This document shows, piece by piece, positions 23,101 to 38,000 of a stretch of DNA of 64,000 nucleotides. The position numbers were made by a program, and so were the translations under genes. This DNA comes from Epinephelus fuscoguttatus (taxonomy: Eukaryota > Chordata > Actinopteri > Perciformes > Serranidae): the NCBI RefSeq assembly GCF_011397635.1, contig NC_064761.1, positions 26,949,643 through 27,013,642 of the forward strand. Direction: 5' to 3'. Each line of letters begins with the position of its first letter. Position 1 is the first letter of the stretch. The notes below the pieces were generated by a model. The model searched no databases. It saw only the letters and a list, made by a program, of their open reading frames with translations, and was not told the DNA's origin.

Positions 23101-26100
23101 ATGCCAATGTTGTTTTCCTCTGTGAGAGATTTTCTTGTTTGGATGGCTTGACTAAGGAATTTGTTTGGGCAACCTGAGGAACAGCGGAGGTGTGTGTCAT
23201 ACACACATGTAGAGTGTTGAGATTTGCATCAAAACTGTTACTGATGGCTGTGTTGATTTTTAGAATTAGTCACTCAATATAAGTGAGACAATACCAATAT
23301 AATATAGGCACAAAAGATGCACAATGTTGTTAAATAACATTAGAAAATATTTTGTATGACTTCAAGGGAACACTTGCTGTATCTGAAATCCAAGCCACAT
23401 TACCCTCCCCCTTTTAGTGTACTATATTTACAATCAGCCATTTTATTTGAGTTTCAGATATATGCACAATGTAAAGCCCTAAAGAATTTTCACAGTGCAA
23501 AGGAAAAAGGGACCATGGCATGTACAATACTTCCTGCTAACAATCCCACAATGCAATGTGTCAAATTTTACAAGTGTGAAAAGATACCATTTATAGAATT
23601 GTTTTCGTTACCGAGAGTTGCAGTTTTTCTTCATTTCCATCCTGTTCTACCTCAAAGAATTTGTGACAATGCAATTTACTGCTCACTCTGGAGCTAATTA
23701 TTTATGGAGGAGTAAATGAATGAATAATGGAGTAATTTTTAACACAGCCCCTGAGACAAGTATGGTAAAAGTGTTGACATTTTTTAGCATTAACACTGTT
23801 TAATCACCATCTGGCCTGGTATTCACAGTCAGATATTTTACCCCTAATCTTATTTTAAGCATCCAACTTAAGTTACTTTATTGAATGTACCTCTATCCAT
23901 GCAGCTCAACTTCCTCCTTCTTCTTCATCTGCCCAGGTATCCCCAGGCCAGCAGGGGAAGAGTGTTACCACCTCTGCAGTGACCGCAACCTCAGGTAGTG
24001 CCTCTGCCGCCAATGTTGAAGCTGGACCTGCCCAGACCAGTGATGTCAAGGCGGCCCCATTAGAGCCCCTCTCTTCCTCAACCCCAGCAGGACCTCCAGA
24101 GCCTCCCAGCAGGCTTTCTCTTCCCCTGACAAGCAGAGAGAGCCAAAATCAGGCGACCACCTCGTCTGTGTCCCCGCCTGCCTCAGAGACGAGCCCCGTA
24201 GAGTTTGACAGTGCCATCAGCTATGTGAACAAGATTAAAAATCGTTTCCTGGATCACCCAGAGATTTACAGAGCCTTCCTAGAGATTCTTCATACATATC
24301 AGGTACTGTGGACAAAAAAATGAGTGACTTAAGTTGCTTTTTAGTTGCATGTTATGGAAAAATATAGGCAGTGTAGGTTTTCATCAGTTACTGAGGTGTT
24401 GTTTTTTTTGCAACCTCTCTTTCCACCTCAAAGATTTTACTGTTCTCGTTGGTATTTAACAAAGCAGAGGTCTCCTAGCACTGTTATTCTAGTGAGAATC
24501 TGTGTCCTTTCTAAATCGCTTTATGGTATTTTAAATAAGAACTAAACAAGAAAATAAAGGTCATAGTTGGAATTGTTTTTGTCCAGTAGCAAATTCTAGA
24601 GCAGTGTGTTCCTTGGAGGGCAGTTTCTGTCTCCTGAATCAAGACTGACTACCGTGTGCAGCCAGGCCAAAGAATTGAAAGTTTTAAAATTAAGTTTGGT
24701 TCCTCGCCTCTGATCACCACTTTCCCTGTGCCACCCCTCAGAAGGAGCAGCTGGAGGTGAAGGAGAGTCGAGGCAGCCGAGGCAGCAGTGGGATGACAGA
24801 AGATGAAGTGTTTTCGAAAGTTGCCAGTCTTTTCAAGGGGCAGGAAGACCTGCTGGCTGAGTTCGGACAATTCTTACCTGATGCCAAGAGATCATTGGTC
24901 AGTAAAGTAGCAGAGAGAGATATATAATGTTGCAGGTTCAAAATGCATAATAAAAATCATAAAGGTTGTTACATAGTTACACAGTCAGTGGCCTGTCAAA
25001 CATTCTTTGAATGCCATAATTGGAAGTGCAAGTCCAAAGAAAAGCTGAAACAATTTTGAAGATTAGTACATTAGTCAATCAACAGAACATTCATTTGCAA
25101 CTATTTTGATAATTAATTAATCAAGTTTAAGTCATTTTTCAGGCAAAAATGCCAAAATATCCCTGGCTTTTGCTTTACAAATGTGAATATTTGCTGAAGT
25201 AAATGAAAGGGCTGTTGGCTGCACAAAACAAGCTATTTAAGTATGTCAATTTGGGCTCTAGGAAATTGTAAAAATTCTTGATTGGGCGTTTTCACAATTT
25301 TCTGACACTTTGTGACACTTTTCCCGTGTGCTTCATCTTCTGTAGTTCACAGGGAGCTCACTGACAGGAGGGAAAGAGCAGTTGAAAAGGCCGGAGGAAG
25401 AGGACACGATAACCAAACAAAACAAAAAGAGGCCCAGGCCCATCCTACTGCAGCACATGTCCCCACTGCTCAAGGTAAACTCTCAATTTAGAATAAGCGC
25501 TTCAGGCAATGCACCAATGTACAGTATGTACATATGTCCTTGTTCCACCCTTTGTTTTGTTCCTAAAGCAAGAGTTCGAAAGCTTCAAACACAATACTAA
25601 TATAAATGTAAAATTATTACGTGTTTATTTCTTCTTTGATTCAGAAAAAAATGAAGTATTCCTGTACCAAAGATCAGTCCTTTGCTTCGGTTGGCAAACA
25701 CGGAGTCTTAAGAGAATTCTCCTTCTTTGATAAGGTGAGGACTCAGTTTCCATGGCAGTGATACTGGATGTCCCACTTTCTTCATTCATACTGTTCATTT
25801 GACCCACTGCTACAGTTTTTTTAATATCTTTTTTTATTAACTGGTCTAACTTCCCTGTCAACACACACATCATTCAGGTTCGTCGCCTGTTTAAAAGCCA
25901 GGAGGTGTATGAGAACTTCCTGCGCTGCATCGCCTTGTTTAACCAGGAAGTAGTTTCAGGAGCGGAGCTGCTACAGCTAGTCACTCCTTTCCTGGGGTGA
26001 GTGGATGGAAAGTTGAGCTAATAGATGTGTGAAATGGCTGGATGCAATCAGAAAAATGGATACAGTAGCTGCAGGGAGCCAACAGAAAGTGTAGATGCCA

Positions 26101-29100
26101 ATGTCTGGTGTTGTTTAAGAGGCATACTGGTATTACTGTGGTGATAGGTATATGCTATTAAAGTTACTGATTTGATCTTATCAGTTATGAACCTTACTTT
26201 GCCAGAAGAAATAAACTAAAGTGACATAATGCAGAGTCTTATTCACATTACCTTTTACTATTCTGAGGGAGCACTCAGCTGTTCTCCTCCTGATTTATCT
26301 GTCATTCATGCTTTCATCCATCTCCTTCCAGGAAGTTTCCCGAACTGTACACACAGTTCAAGTCATTTCTGGGGGACAAAGAGCTCTCTCATGCTGTGTC
26401 AGGGCTGTCGGATCGCTACATGGAGGGGGGAGGGGGCAGGGAGGTGGATTATGCCTCCTGCAAGCGCCTGGGGTCCAGCTACAGAGCACTGCCCAAGACC
26501 TACCAGCAGCCTAAATGCAGCGGGCGCACTGCCCTATGCAAGGAGGTACACCCACTTTCATTCTTCTAAAGAGCTGTCAGTAGATCAGTGCATTGCTCAA
26601 AGGTGACGTGCTGAGTTTTTTTGTAAACAAAGTTACTGTTTACGTTCAGTGTTACTCACCACGATGCATTGTGTGTATCCTTGAGGGCTGCTGAATGCTT
26701 TTCCATCCTTACAAAACATTTGCAAAGCAAATTAATGATAGAAATGCTCAAACAGTGTATCATTGTGAACTGTTATGCTATATAAAGAGTTTTCCCATTG
26801 ATGATTTTACATTTGTGTCTATATGTGCGTAGGTGTTGAACGACACCTGGGTGTCATTTCCCTCTTGGTCAGAGGACTCCACCTTCGTCAGCTCGAAGAA
26901 GACTCCTTATGAGGAGCAGCTGCATCGCTGCGAGGATGAAAGATTTGAGGTGCGTAATCCTAACAGGGATTCTGTTTACGCTTCCTGTAGCGCAGGGAGG
27001 TTTGTATAAACAACTTACACAATGTATGTTTTTATCTTTTTGTGTAATAAGCTTTAACACATACAGTATGTCCTGTCCTCTTGTAGTGCTGGCTTACAAC
27101 TGCTCAGAGTCTCCTTAAGCTATGACAAAGTGTAATATTAAGTTTAAAGTTTAAAGGTTAAGTTTAATTCTAAACAGAGTGTTATCATAATTGCTAAAGT
27201 CAGCAAGGATCAGGAGCACAATTTTCTGTTGACTGCTTGTGGCAGGTTGAGCGCTGAATGTGGTGAACAAAAGCAGATATTTGGGTGACATCATCAGAGA
27301 TGATGATGTGCAGTGCCAGTGTTGTAAACTCTATGTCAATATGCTGACTTGTTTTGTATGTGTACAAATGCTGTTAAAACAACCATTTTTGGAGCCCTAT
27401 GAACTCCACTGTACACAGCCCACTTGTGGTAGAGTTATAGTAGCGCAAAAATGAATCTTGCTCAAGCACCCAAGATGGACAAGTGCAAGTCATATGTTTG
27501 TGACTTGTAATGTTCCCAGCCTTCAGGCTGTGTTGAGGAATTTTTATACAGATTTATGCATTGATAAACTGATTATAAAATGTAATCATAGTAGCTCCAA
27601 TAAGCCCACACAGAGTGACACAATTGTCTTGTTTTTAAAAACACTGGAACAAAAGTCTGTATGTTTTTTAATCACTGTGGACTTGTGAACTGCAGTGATA
27701 CCTGCATTTATTTTAATTTCATACTGATATGGACCCCTGTGTCTGCAATACAGTTGAATTAAATTGAATAAATTGTAGTTGGTGGCTGTCTTCTTAAGCC
27801 TCTTTGTCCATATCTCTCTACTTATAGTTGGACGTGGTTCTGGAGACAAACCTGGCTACCATCAGAGTGCTAGAGAGTGTCCAGAAGAAGCTCTCCCGCC
27901 TTTCCCCAGAGGACCAGGACCGATTCAGATTAGATGACTGCCTGGGCGGCACCTCTGAGGTCATCCAGCGTCGTGCCGTGTATCGTATCTATGGCGACAA
28001 AGCCCCTGAGATCATTGAGGGACTGAAGAGGAGTCCTGCTACTGCTGTGCCTGTGGTGCTCAAGAGGTCAGGAACGTCTTTTTATTTCCCATTTCATCAG
28101 TAGTAAAATGTTTAATGTAAGAAATTAAGTGGCTGAGTTCTTGCGTTTATGATTTTGATTTGCATGCATCACTATTACGGTCAATTAGACATATTGATGG
28201 AATGCTTTAATTTTCTTGTGTATCAACATTGTGAATATGGAAAGGAGATTGTTGCTTGCAGTTAGACAGCACATTTAATTTACATTACCAGCAGCAGGGT
28301 ATGAAATTAACAAAATATTTTGGGGGCAATTTTGGCCCCCACGGTCTAAAAAATGGGGGCATTTTCAAAATGTTTGGGGGCCATCAAAAAATTGTAATTA
28401 TGTTCTAACAATAAGTACATGAAAAGCAAAACCAACTAAGATAGTGTCTTCACTCTTCAGTAGAAACCACTATAAATGAAATAAATAATGGGTTACATAA
28501 AGTTATGGTTGCAAAATATCACTCAGATTTCCTATAATTCAACCAATTTAAATGTGATGATTTAACCATTAATCTACTGATAGCAGTACTAATGTTTCAC
28601 CACATTACAGTTACTTTCACTGTTAAAAAGGCCAAATTACTATAAATTCCTTAGATGCAATCCTGGAAGTAAGTTAATTTAAACTTTAACATTTATTCTA
28701 CCTTAATTTTTCATTAATTTGTCATTGTATAGACACAGATCACCCAAGAAATGGTTAATGGTTAATTTATACTTACCCCTTCTCTGTCAGATTACTCTCA
28801 CGTAATCAGTGCAATCTCGTTGATTATGTCTGGAAAATGAGTTGTAGACATGACGGTAAATTAATTTAATAAAAATAAAATTATACTTCTTATACTAATT
28901 ATACTACTAATGTCAGATTGTAATACTGTTAAAAATATAAATACATATAGTTATTTCGAAAACTTGGGGGCAATTTTGGCCCCTGGAACATGGCTTTTGG
29001 GGGCTTTCTTGGATAAATTGCGGGCCAAATGGCCCGTGGCCCTTGCTAATTTCTGACACTGACCAGCAGGGAGGTTTAACTAAGAGACAGTATGCTAGAA

Positions 29101-32100
29101 ATGTTGATTTGCTGAGAGTATGCCTGCCTGTTGTATCAATTGTAAACAATACCAACAGACATTTTTTTTAAAAAGTACTTGTTTTGTAAGTACGCAGGTT
29201 GAAATGTGGGTTTTACAATGTGGCAGACTTTCACATTAAGAGTGCACCTAAGACCTCCATGTTCCCTCCGACAGATATTTTTACCCTATTAATTAACATG
29301 TGAACAACAAATTTGAGTGAAGACATGCTAACGTAGCATATTAGCTGTGTTTTGTGTTTATACTTAAGTTGTGTCTTCCATTGCAGGTTGAAAGCCAAGG
29401 AGGAGGAGTGGAGAGAGGCCCAGCAGGGTTTCAACAAGATTTGGAGGGAGCAGTACGAGAAGGCTTACCTGAAGTCCCTCGACCACCAAGGAGTCAATTT
29501 CAAACAGAACGACATGAAGGCCCTACGGTCGAAGAGTCTGCTCAATGAGATCGAGAGCGTCTACGACGAGGTAAAAACCTTTTTCCCAGCTCCCAACTCT
29601 GAACACTTTTCAGAGATGATAATAAGGTGCAAATGTGTCAACTTACATTTATGTGTAATTTTTTAGGCAAGCTTGTAGAGTCATGCTGGAGGTTGTTGGC
29701 AATTAGAATTGTTCATTATATCTTAAATTGTTAATGGGTTATTTAACAACTCCTTTACATTGCAAAAAATGCATTAAAACCCAGAGCCAACCAAACAAAA
29801 CAAATTACCCCATTTTGGTGGTCATTAATTTGTGACGATTGGGTGAATTGATACTGATTGAATTGAGTTTTGAATGGGCCCAAAAAATCAGCTTGATCCT
29901 GCATGAACCCACATAGTTTGTGTCCAAGCCCATGCCAAACCTGATTTGAAAACATTTATTACAAGCTAAAGTCAACTTAAGTCTTTTCAGCAAAGTAAAA
30001 GACATTTGTGACACCGGGGTCAGTTTGTTAATAGCCACTCAGAGAGCCAATGGTTCAGAGCTCCACACTCTCACAGTGGCAGAGCTTACTCTGGAGACAC
30101 AGCAGCAGAGCATCAAGCGCAGTTAAAGTGAAAGCTTAACCATTCAGTAATTTATGTGGAAGTAGAACACTGTAACACCAGGAAATTGTTGAGAGCTTGA
30201 CCTGATCCAAACTTGGGAATATGTGGAAAAATTATGGCATGGGCTCTCATTTACAAAACATATTCTTATTTATAAAACTGTGCGTATGCCTGCCAGTGCA
30301 CAATTTCCTTTTATACTTCCCAAATCAACTTTGAATAGTCCGCACATGGATCAGCCTGATATCCCACACTCAGCCATAAATGGCAACGCAAAGCACTTTC
30401 TGATGCATAGAAATGAGCCAGCTAATGAGTCGCTCTTTACGGTGAATCATGGGAATGCCCGAATGTCACAGCCGTATTTATATGTTTACAGCAATCTGCA
30501 AACTGATTGCTCCACACCTTTTAAAAATGATCGCAATAATCAGTGATATGCCCACCTTGGGATATCATTTGAAAATCAGTGTTTGATAGATGAACACAGT
30601 TTATGTATTAATTTAAGTTTGTTATGGCGATCTTGGCCTGCATTATGAGTAGGACTCATAATGAGAATATGGAGCGTAATGATGCGTGAAAGCAGTCACT
30701 GGTCTCTTCTCCAGACTTTGATAATTTACACATTCTATATGTGCAGGTGGTGAAGATGTACATAAGGTGACTGGAAAAGGCGGAGTGTGTGTGGCAGCCA
30801 TGGCAGTGTCACCAGTGCGCTCTGTGTGCACAGTTGTGTTTACTGCAGCAATTTTACAAACAACAACGAAAATCATGCTTGGTGGTACATGCACATTGCG
30901 CAGCTGTTGATGCTCTGTTTTGCAATTATGTAATGCTAGGCCTATATGATGTGTGTATTCAAAAGCTGCGGTGTGCTCCACAGCTGACCATAAGTGTGGG
31001 CAGCATACAGTCTGGCCCTCTGCTCTGTGCTCTGAGGGTGGCAATTTGATAGCGAGACATCACTGCTGAAATAATAAGCGGAATCCAGTGTGAGATTTGA
31101 GATGGCCTTGAAGTTTTACAACTTTTAGATGCTTATAGAAAAGTTGTGGCTGACTGGCACAAATAAAATGGCTGAACTGGATATTTTTGATAACACCCAT
31201 AAATACCATGTGATATGAGGCAACATTTATTGTGTGAGAGACATCATATGTGCACTGATTGCTCTCACATTTGATTACTACAATCTGGCTCCAATTCACT
31301 GCATCAGCATCTGCATCGCCACTTTACCCTGTCTCCAAAATGTTCGCATGAGTCAGAGTTTCCTTAAAGGTGCGCACATTCTCCCGGCAAATCTATCTTT
31401 TCTCTTATTTTATGGTTTCCTTGTATTGTTGAGCTTTACGGTTCAGTCTTGGCCTCGGAAACAGGAGTTGGTATTAATAATCTCAACTGACATCTCAACC
31501 TGCTGATGAGTATTGTATGATATGATGGAAAGTTGTAGAACAAGCAAGTAAATGTACCTTGAGTTGAGATTGTTTTGTCATTTCCTTGCACATTGTTTTC
31601 TTTACACCCTTTGTGTGGTTCTGCTCTCAGAGAAAACTTTGTAGTTGCAACGGAATTGATAATATTTTCCCCTTGAATTTTATATAGGAAGATTAAATTC
31701 TCTGAGATTAATGGAACTCATTGAAACCCATTATCAGTCACAGTGTGTTTTTTCTGAAATTGCCTGCATTCATCTGTTTTTCTGTTTCTCAGCGCCAGGA
31801 GCAAAGCACAGAAGAGGGCGGAGTTGGCCAGCAAGGCCGTAACGGCTCCGGTGCGGCCACTACCAGCGAGCCTCACATGGTGTTTACATACGAAGACAAA
31901 CAGATCCTGGAGGACGCTGCCTCGCTCATCATCTACCATGTCAAACGTCAGCCCACCATCCACAAAGACGACAAGGACCACATCAAGCGCATCATTCAGC
32001 ACTTTGTCCCTGACCTGTTCTTCTCCCGCCGTGGCGAGCTCAGCGATACCGAAGACTGGACGGATGAAGAGGTTGAGCCTGAGGAGGGGGGAGAGAGAGC

Positions 32101-35032
32101 AGTAGGAGGTGGAACAGCAGCAACAGCAGCAGTAGGAGGAGGAGGTGGAGGAGTTGGAGGAGTTGGAGGAGGGAATGGTAATTCTAATAATGCACCAGGA
32201 GCAGCAGCAGCAGCAGCAGCTACAGGTAATCAGTCTCAACCCCAGCCTGCCCAGTCACAGCCTCAGACCCAGTCCCAACCCCAGCAGCAGCTCAATGGTG
32301 AGTCCAGGCGGAGGCGCTGCAGCCCATCCCAACCTGCAGACACAGAGGCCTCCACCACCTCCAGTAGCATGAGCCAACCTGCAGGGACTGCCACATCCAC
32401 CCCTGGATCTACGCCCATGGAGACGGGTTCAGGCGCAGCCGGGGAGAAGGTGGACCTGCGTGACCCCGAAGCGGAGCACCAGAAGGAGCTGGACGGTGTC
32501 TACAACCTTTTCTTCGTCAACAACAACTGGTATTTCTTCTTGCGACTGCACCAGACCCTCTGTACGCGGCTGCTGCGGGTTTACCGACAGGCGGAGCGGC
32601 AGCTACTGGAGCACCGAGCTGAGCAAAGCAGGGAGAGGCTGCTTTTGGCCGAGGGAAGGAGAGAAAAAGCATGTGACCTCGCCATGGAGCTCCGCCTCAA
32701 ACAGCCCAGTAAGTTCAACCACTGGTTGGTTAACCAAATCTTAGAATGGTTCAAGTATTTAATTTGAGTTGGTTTGAGTCATATCTGACTCAGCATGGAC
32801 CAATAAGATCAGTGCAGGAGGTTGTGTTTTGTTTTAGAACCCTGAACCATGATCAGGACTTGTAATATACGTATTACCCCACCGGGGAGATAAGTTAATT
32901 ACTTGTAATGATCACTGAATCACAGAGAACATTTAAATCTGTTTCTGATGTTCACCTAAATTATTCAAGATCCACAGTGTCGAGTGAGTTATAGTCACAC
33001 TTCATGACAAATGGGAAGGCTTGTTGAAAATTATTCCAGATGTGTAAAAAGACAGTTTTTATTCTTTTCTTTGACCTTGCAGCATTTGAAGTGGAGTTTT
33101 AAGTTTGACAAAAGAAACAAAATAGTAACTGCTCAGTGTGTTATTTGACTCCCTGGTAATACGCCTAGTGTAGTACTGTGTGTCTTAGTTAATCTGGTGT
33201 AGCATAATATTTACTTTTGGTAAGTATCAAGGCCACTCATTGCATTTTTGCATTTAGAGATTCATTAGTATGCTGTAGGTATTGATAAACTGCGGTAAAA
33301 TTCCTGATGTTCACAATTTCAATTATCATTAAAGTCATGTTTGATTATTGCGCTTTAAAGAATACCATCCAGCATCGACCAATGTTAGCAACAGTCTCCC
33401 ACACGCAGGTGCAGCATGTAATATGGGCTTGTATTGCTATTGTATTGTTTACAGAGTGGGCATGCAGCAGGCAAACCGAGTGATGCTACTGGTCCCCTGT
33501 CCTCAGCAATAATGGTGCAGACACTTGAGTCAGCATTTCAAAGACAGGCTATTTTTATCATTAATTAGTGCACATTTGATAGTTTTCATGTTTACATAAG
33601 ATGTTGGCAACTTTATAATTTTTATATTTATGCAAACAAAAGTTTGATCGTGTTGCTTATGTTTGTGGTTTTCAATATCAAACTTAATTAAATTATTTAA
33701 GCGTGTGTATCAGTACTGTATCAGTCAAATGATAATAATGAAAAGCGTGATAATTTTGGTCACTATAATCGTGATATGAAATTTTCATTCTGTTTTATCT
33801 CTAGTTTTTTGTATGACGCCTGATCCATCTTGGAACATTTGTTTATTATAACACATTTAGCTCCAGATAAACGAGCAGTCATAAACAACCACTTTGGCTT
33901 TTTCAAAACACAAACCTTTCAAGCAAGTTAACAGCAGAGTAGGGCTGCAACTAACAATTATCTTAAAAAATTAATCATGTGGCCTATAAGACATCATAAA
34001 ATTGGGAAATGCCATCACAATATTGGTTAGCAAAAGGTGACGTCATTAAATGTCTTGTTTAGTCAGACCAATAGTCTAAAACCTAGAAAAATAAATGTAG
34101 TTTACCAAAAGAAATCAGTGAATTATAACATCAGTTATTTGATATATTATTTTGATTAATGGCTTTGAACTGTTAATAAAATAGTTGCTGATTGATTTTC
34201 TTTTGATTGATTAATTGACGGCAGAGCAGCAGTACATACCAGGCAACAGTTTGAGAGAATAAAATCCACACGGACCTCCATTTTAAGTGCTGCATTTGAT
34301 TGAACTGCATTTGAACTTTGTGATTTTATTCACATCAGAGGTGAAGACAGGGTGTCTAACTCCTGTCCAAGTCTTCCTGTCTGAACATATCCACAGTCTG
34401 CTGTTGCAACACATGTGACATCCCTGTCTTCCACAGGTGAGGTGGAGTTAGAAGAGTATTATCCGGCCTTCCTGGATATGGTGCGCAGCCTGCTGGATGG
34501 CAACCTGGACTCCACACAGTATGAAGACACACTGAGAGAGATGTTCACCATCCACGCCTACATCGGCTTCACCATCGACAAGGTCATCCACAACATCATT
34601 CGGCAGGTAATGAAAGTTTACTGTCATACAGATAGGGGTGGGGTGATTTGATTTCAATTCAGAGGGCTTCGATGTGACTATAAAACGATTATCGATGTAT
34701 TAGAATTTTTTTATTTCTATGCATGATTTATTTTTTCTTCCATTATCCTTTATTAATGCAATAGTAGTAACAGATGGACATCCTGAATCACATACTGTGC
34801 ACTCAATATGTGTACTGCTTAGGCTTGGGTGTTTTGATTTTTCATACCTTCATACATACTTGCCTTTCGACAAGTAAATGTACAAGGGCTACCTGTCACA
34901 CTGTACCAAAGTGTGACAGGTACTACAACAGTCATGTAATAAAAAACTATGCTGAGAGTGTAGACTGCGTTTTGGTGTTATTTTGGTGTACACGTCACTG
35001 CTTCTCCTCTCCTGTCAGTGTCAGAGTTTCAA

Positions 35033-35078
<46 letters not shown>

Positions 35079-38000
35079 TGTGTTTTTATGTGCAGCTAAA
35101 CAGTGCCGTGAGTTTATCGTCTCAAATGCTCCTAGCTCTGTGGCACTGCTTACAGTACGGGACATCAACTTATCTGCTAAAGTATCACTTGCCACTGGTC
35201 TGCTGCTAGCTTCCATTAGCCTAATGTGTAGCTGAGAGTTATGAGTTGCACCCACACTTATGAGGGTAATAAAATGATAACGTGGAGGCTTTGTAGTCTA
35301 AACCAAAACCCTTAATTGCTTCCCACATTTTCAACAGCGGCACATTACAGCTTCACTCTTTCTGTTCTTACCTTTCACAATAAAAGCTTTAGACATACAC
35401 ATACACACTCCATCATTGCTTACCACAGGGAGCTTAGTCATACTGAAACTATATTATCATATTTAAGTCACCTGCTTGAAATTTTGCTCTGTCCTCTATT
35501 TTAAGTTTGTATTCAACAGATTGTAATACCTTATTATCTCAATGAAATGTACTGAAACAAATGTATATGTGATACAAAAAGGCAATTTGTTATTTTTGCC
35601 AGTTAAAAATTATGCTGGGGCAGTGAAATGATTGCTTTTACCAGCTACGTGTGATCAAAGACATTGTATATTGTATACCATTGTCTAGCCTACAGTGTTG
35701 TGTTTCTTATATGCAGTTAGCCTACTTAGATAAGTCTTGCTGGGCTTAAATACTTATGGCCCATAGCGTAATAAACAGAGATAGGATTTAAGTGCCCTTC
35801 TCGCTGGAGGAACAAATGGCACTTGTTTAGGGACACCGACACGTCAGTGGACTAATCAGAGATGATGTGTTGAATGAGATCATGTGGCGACTAAACTGTT
35901 TTTGTAGTTTGAAAAAGTAATCTAAAGATAAAGTTAGATGTGGCAATACTCTCAAACAGAGGGAGAGACATTTTATTTATTCATCAATGTTTACTAGTCC
36001 TATGTTATCCCCACCACTCTACTATGTTCTGGCAGTAGAGACTGACCTCTGGTGGTGGGTGCTGTGCACTACAGTTGTCTCAATACAGCATTTCCACATC
36101 AGTTTAATAGAAAGATGAGCATCTATGTTTTTTATGTTATTGAAAATCAGACTTTACAGAGTTCCGTACTGCTAACACCCCAGCCTAGTACTTTTGTTCA
36201 ACATATTTTTTGTGTGATATATATAAGTATCTTTTTTGGAAGCACTTAGCTGTAATTACTACATCTCTTCCTGAGATCCTCCTTGCCAGTTAGAGATGCA
36301 TAACCATGGCAACCAGTGCCAACCTCTGCTCTATCGGCGGCACCTAACAGCAAGCTTAATAAACTTATTGAGTTTTTTTTTTCTTTATGTCTTTATTAAA
36401 TCGAAAAGTTACTGACATTACAGAGCTGCCTCAGTCGCTGTCTGTTTTTGTCTGTTATGAACGTTGTCATCACTATTGAATTGCATTATGGGATATTTAT
36501 GGCAGTGCTGTGGCCAGTGTTTCCATACTGTTATATTTTACGGGAATAGTTTGCAATCCACGTACCAATGGCTTCATGCTAAGGTTGGCGGCAAATTAAC
36601 AAATCTCACATACTGTTTTAGCGTCCTAAAAAGCATGTTAGTATGAAAATCTGGGTGCAGGCCTTGCTTAGTCTAGCTTAGAATGTAAACAGGACGCATG
36701 TGTTTATATCAGTTACCTTTCACCATCAAATTGGTTATCGGTAAGAAACATACAGCCCAGTCTCACAAAATTGTAACAGGTCATTATAAGGTTGAGGTTT
36801 TAATTTTCCAATTATTGACTTCTCTGCATCCAGACATTCTTTCAAGAAAGAACTGGGATGCATCCAAGAATTGATTTTTTTCACTTCACCTCTAAATGCT
36901 GAGACAGTGAAAACATTTAACAGTGTCCTATTGTAATCCCCACTTTCCTTTGACCTCAGCTGCAGCACCTGGTGAGCGACGAGGTGTGTCTGCAGGTGGT
37001 GGACCTGTACCTGGCTGAGAGGAAGAGGGGAGCAGCGGGGGGAAACCTGTCTTCGCAGTGTGTCAGAGCGGCCTGGGAGACCAGCTACCAGTGGAAAGCT
37101 GAGAGAGTCATGGCTGAGGAGAACTGCTTCAAGGTGAGCACAGCGTCCTTGGTGAATGTAGAAGTGGATTGCCTATGTGGCCTTGACACTCTGCTGTTGT
37201 TTGAGGAAGAGAAAATGTTTTCTGTCATCATCCTCCATTTTGGCTGCAGTGGAAATATGCTGTTTATACCTGTTCAGTAATTTTAGAGGACAGTGTGAAC
37301 ACTAAAGGATAGGCTTTTAGGCTGTCTTAATTTATCTGATGTTGATAACTGGGGTAGGCAGTTTTCTGGAAGAGGGGAGAAAAAAGCCAGAGTTGGAAAA
37401 TACACACTCCTCCTGCAGCTCTCATCTCTGTCCTAAACGTCTCCCACCTTGTACAATAACCTGTACAAGCACCAGTCAGTCATTTCAGTCATTGCAATTA
37501 TGATTATGATCCTGAAGCCATTATATAGCGGCAATTCTTTAACTGCTTTCCCCAGCTTTAATGCAGTGGGCTGTGGGTGAAGGTAGTTAGAGTCATTTAG
37601 ACATAGAAGTGACACTGTTGATACACAGCCAGTTATACTACAGCGAGATGAACACGGTCTCTTTAAATTCAGTTACATATAATCAGAGTACTCTGGCACC
37701 AAAGTCTTCTGTGGAGATTTTAACTTTAATCTTCTGGTTTTATTCAGCTGTCGTAAGCTGATTTTTAGTGATTCACTGATGTTTCTTTGTGTCTTCAGGT
37801 GATGTTTCTCCAAAACAAAGGTCATGTGACGATGACCATTGAGCTGCTGGACACTGAGGAGGCCCAGGCTGATGACCCATTAGATGTACAGGTAAACACA
37901 CTTACAAACAGACTGACACAGACACTTTGAAATAAATAGATACAGCTTTATTAATCTTATTGGACCTTTGCTGTCTTTTCTTTCAGTGCCTGTCAAGCTA

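Noticed and set aside
31718-32239. 173-codon minus-strand frame with Cys and Ser runs
   Set aside because: Antisense shadow of sin3b exon 13; the Cys and Ser runs are the complement of GCA/CAG and GGA repeats.
34774-35235. 153-codon frame with a His-Thr run
   Set aside because: Reads through the (CA)n microsatellite in a sin3b intron; no protein similarity.
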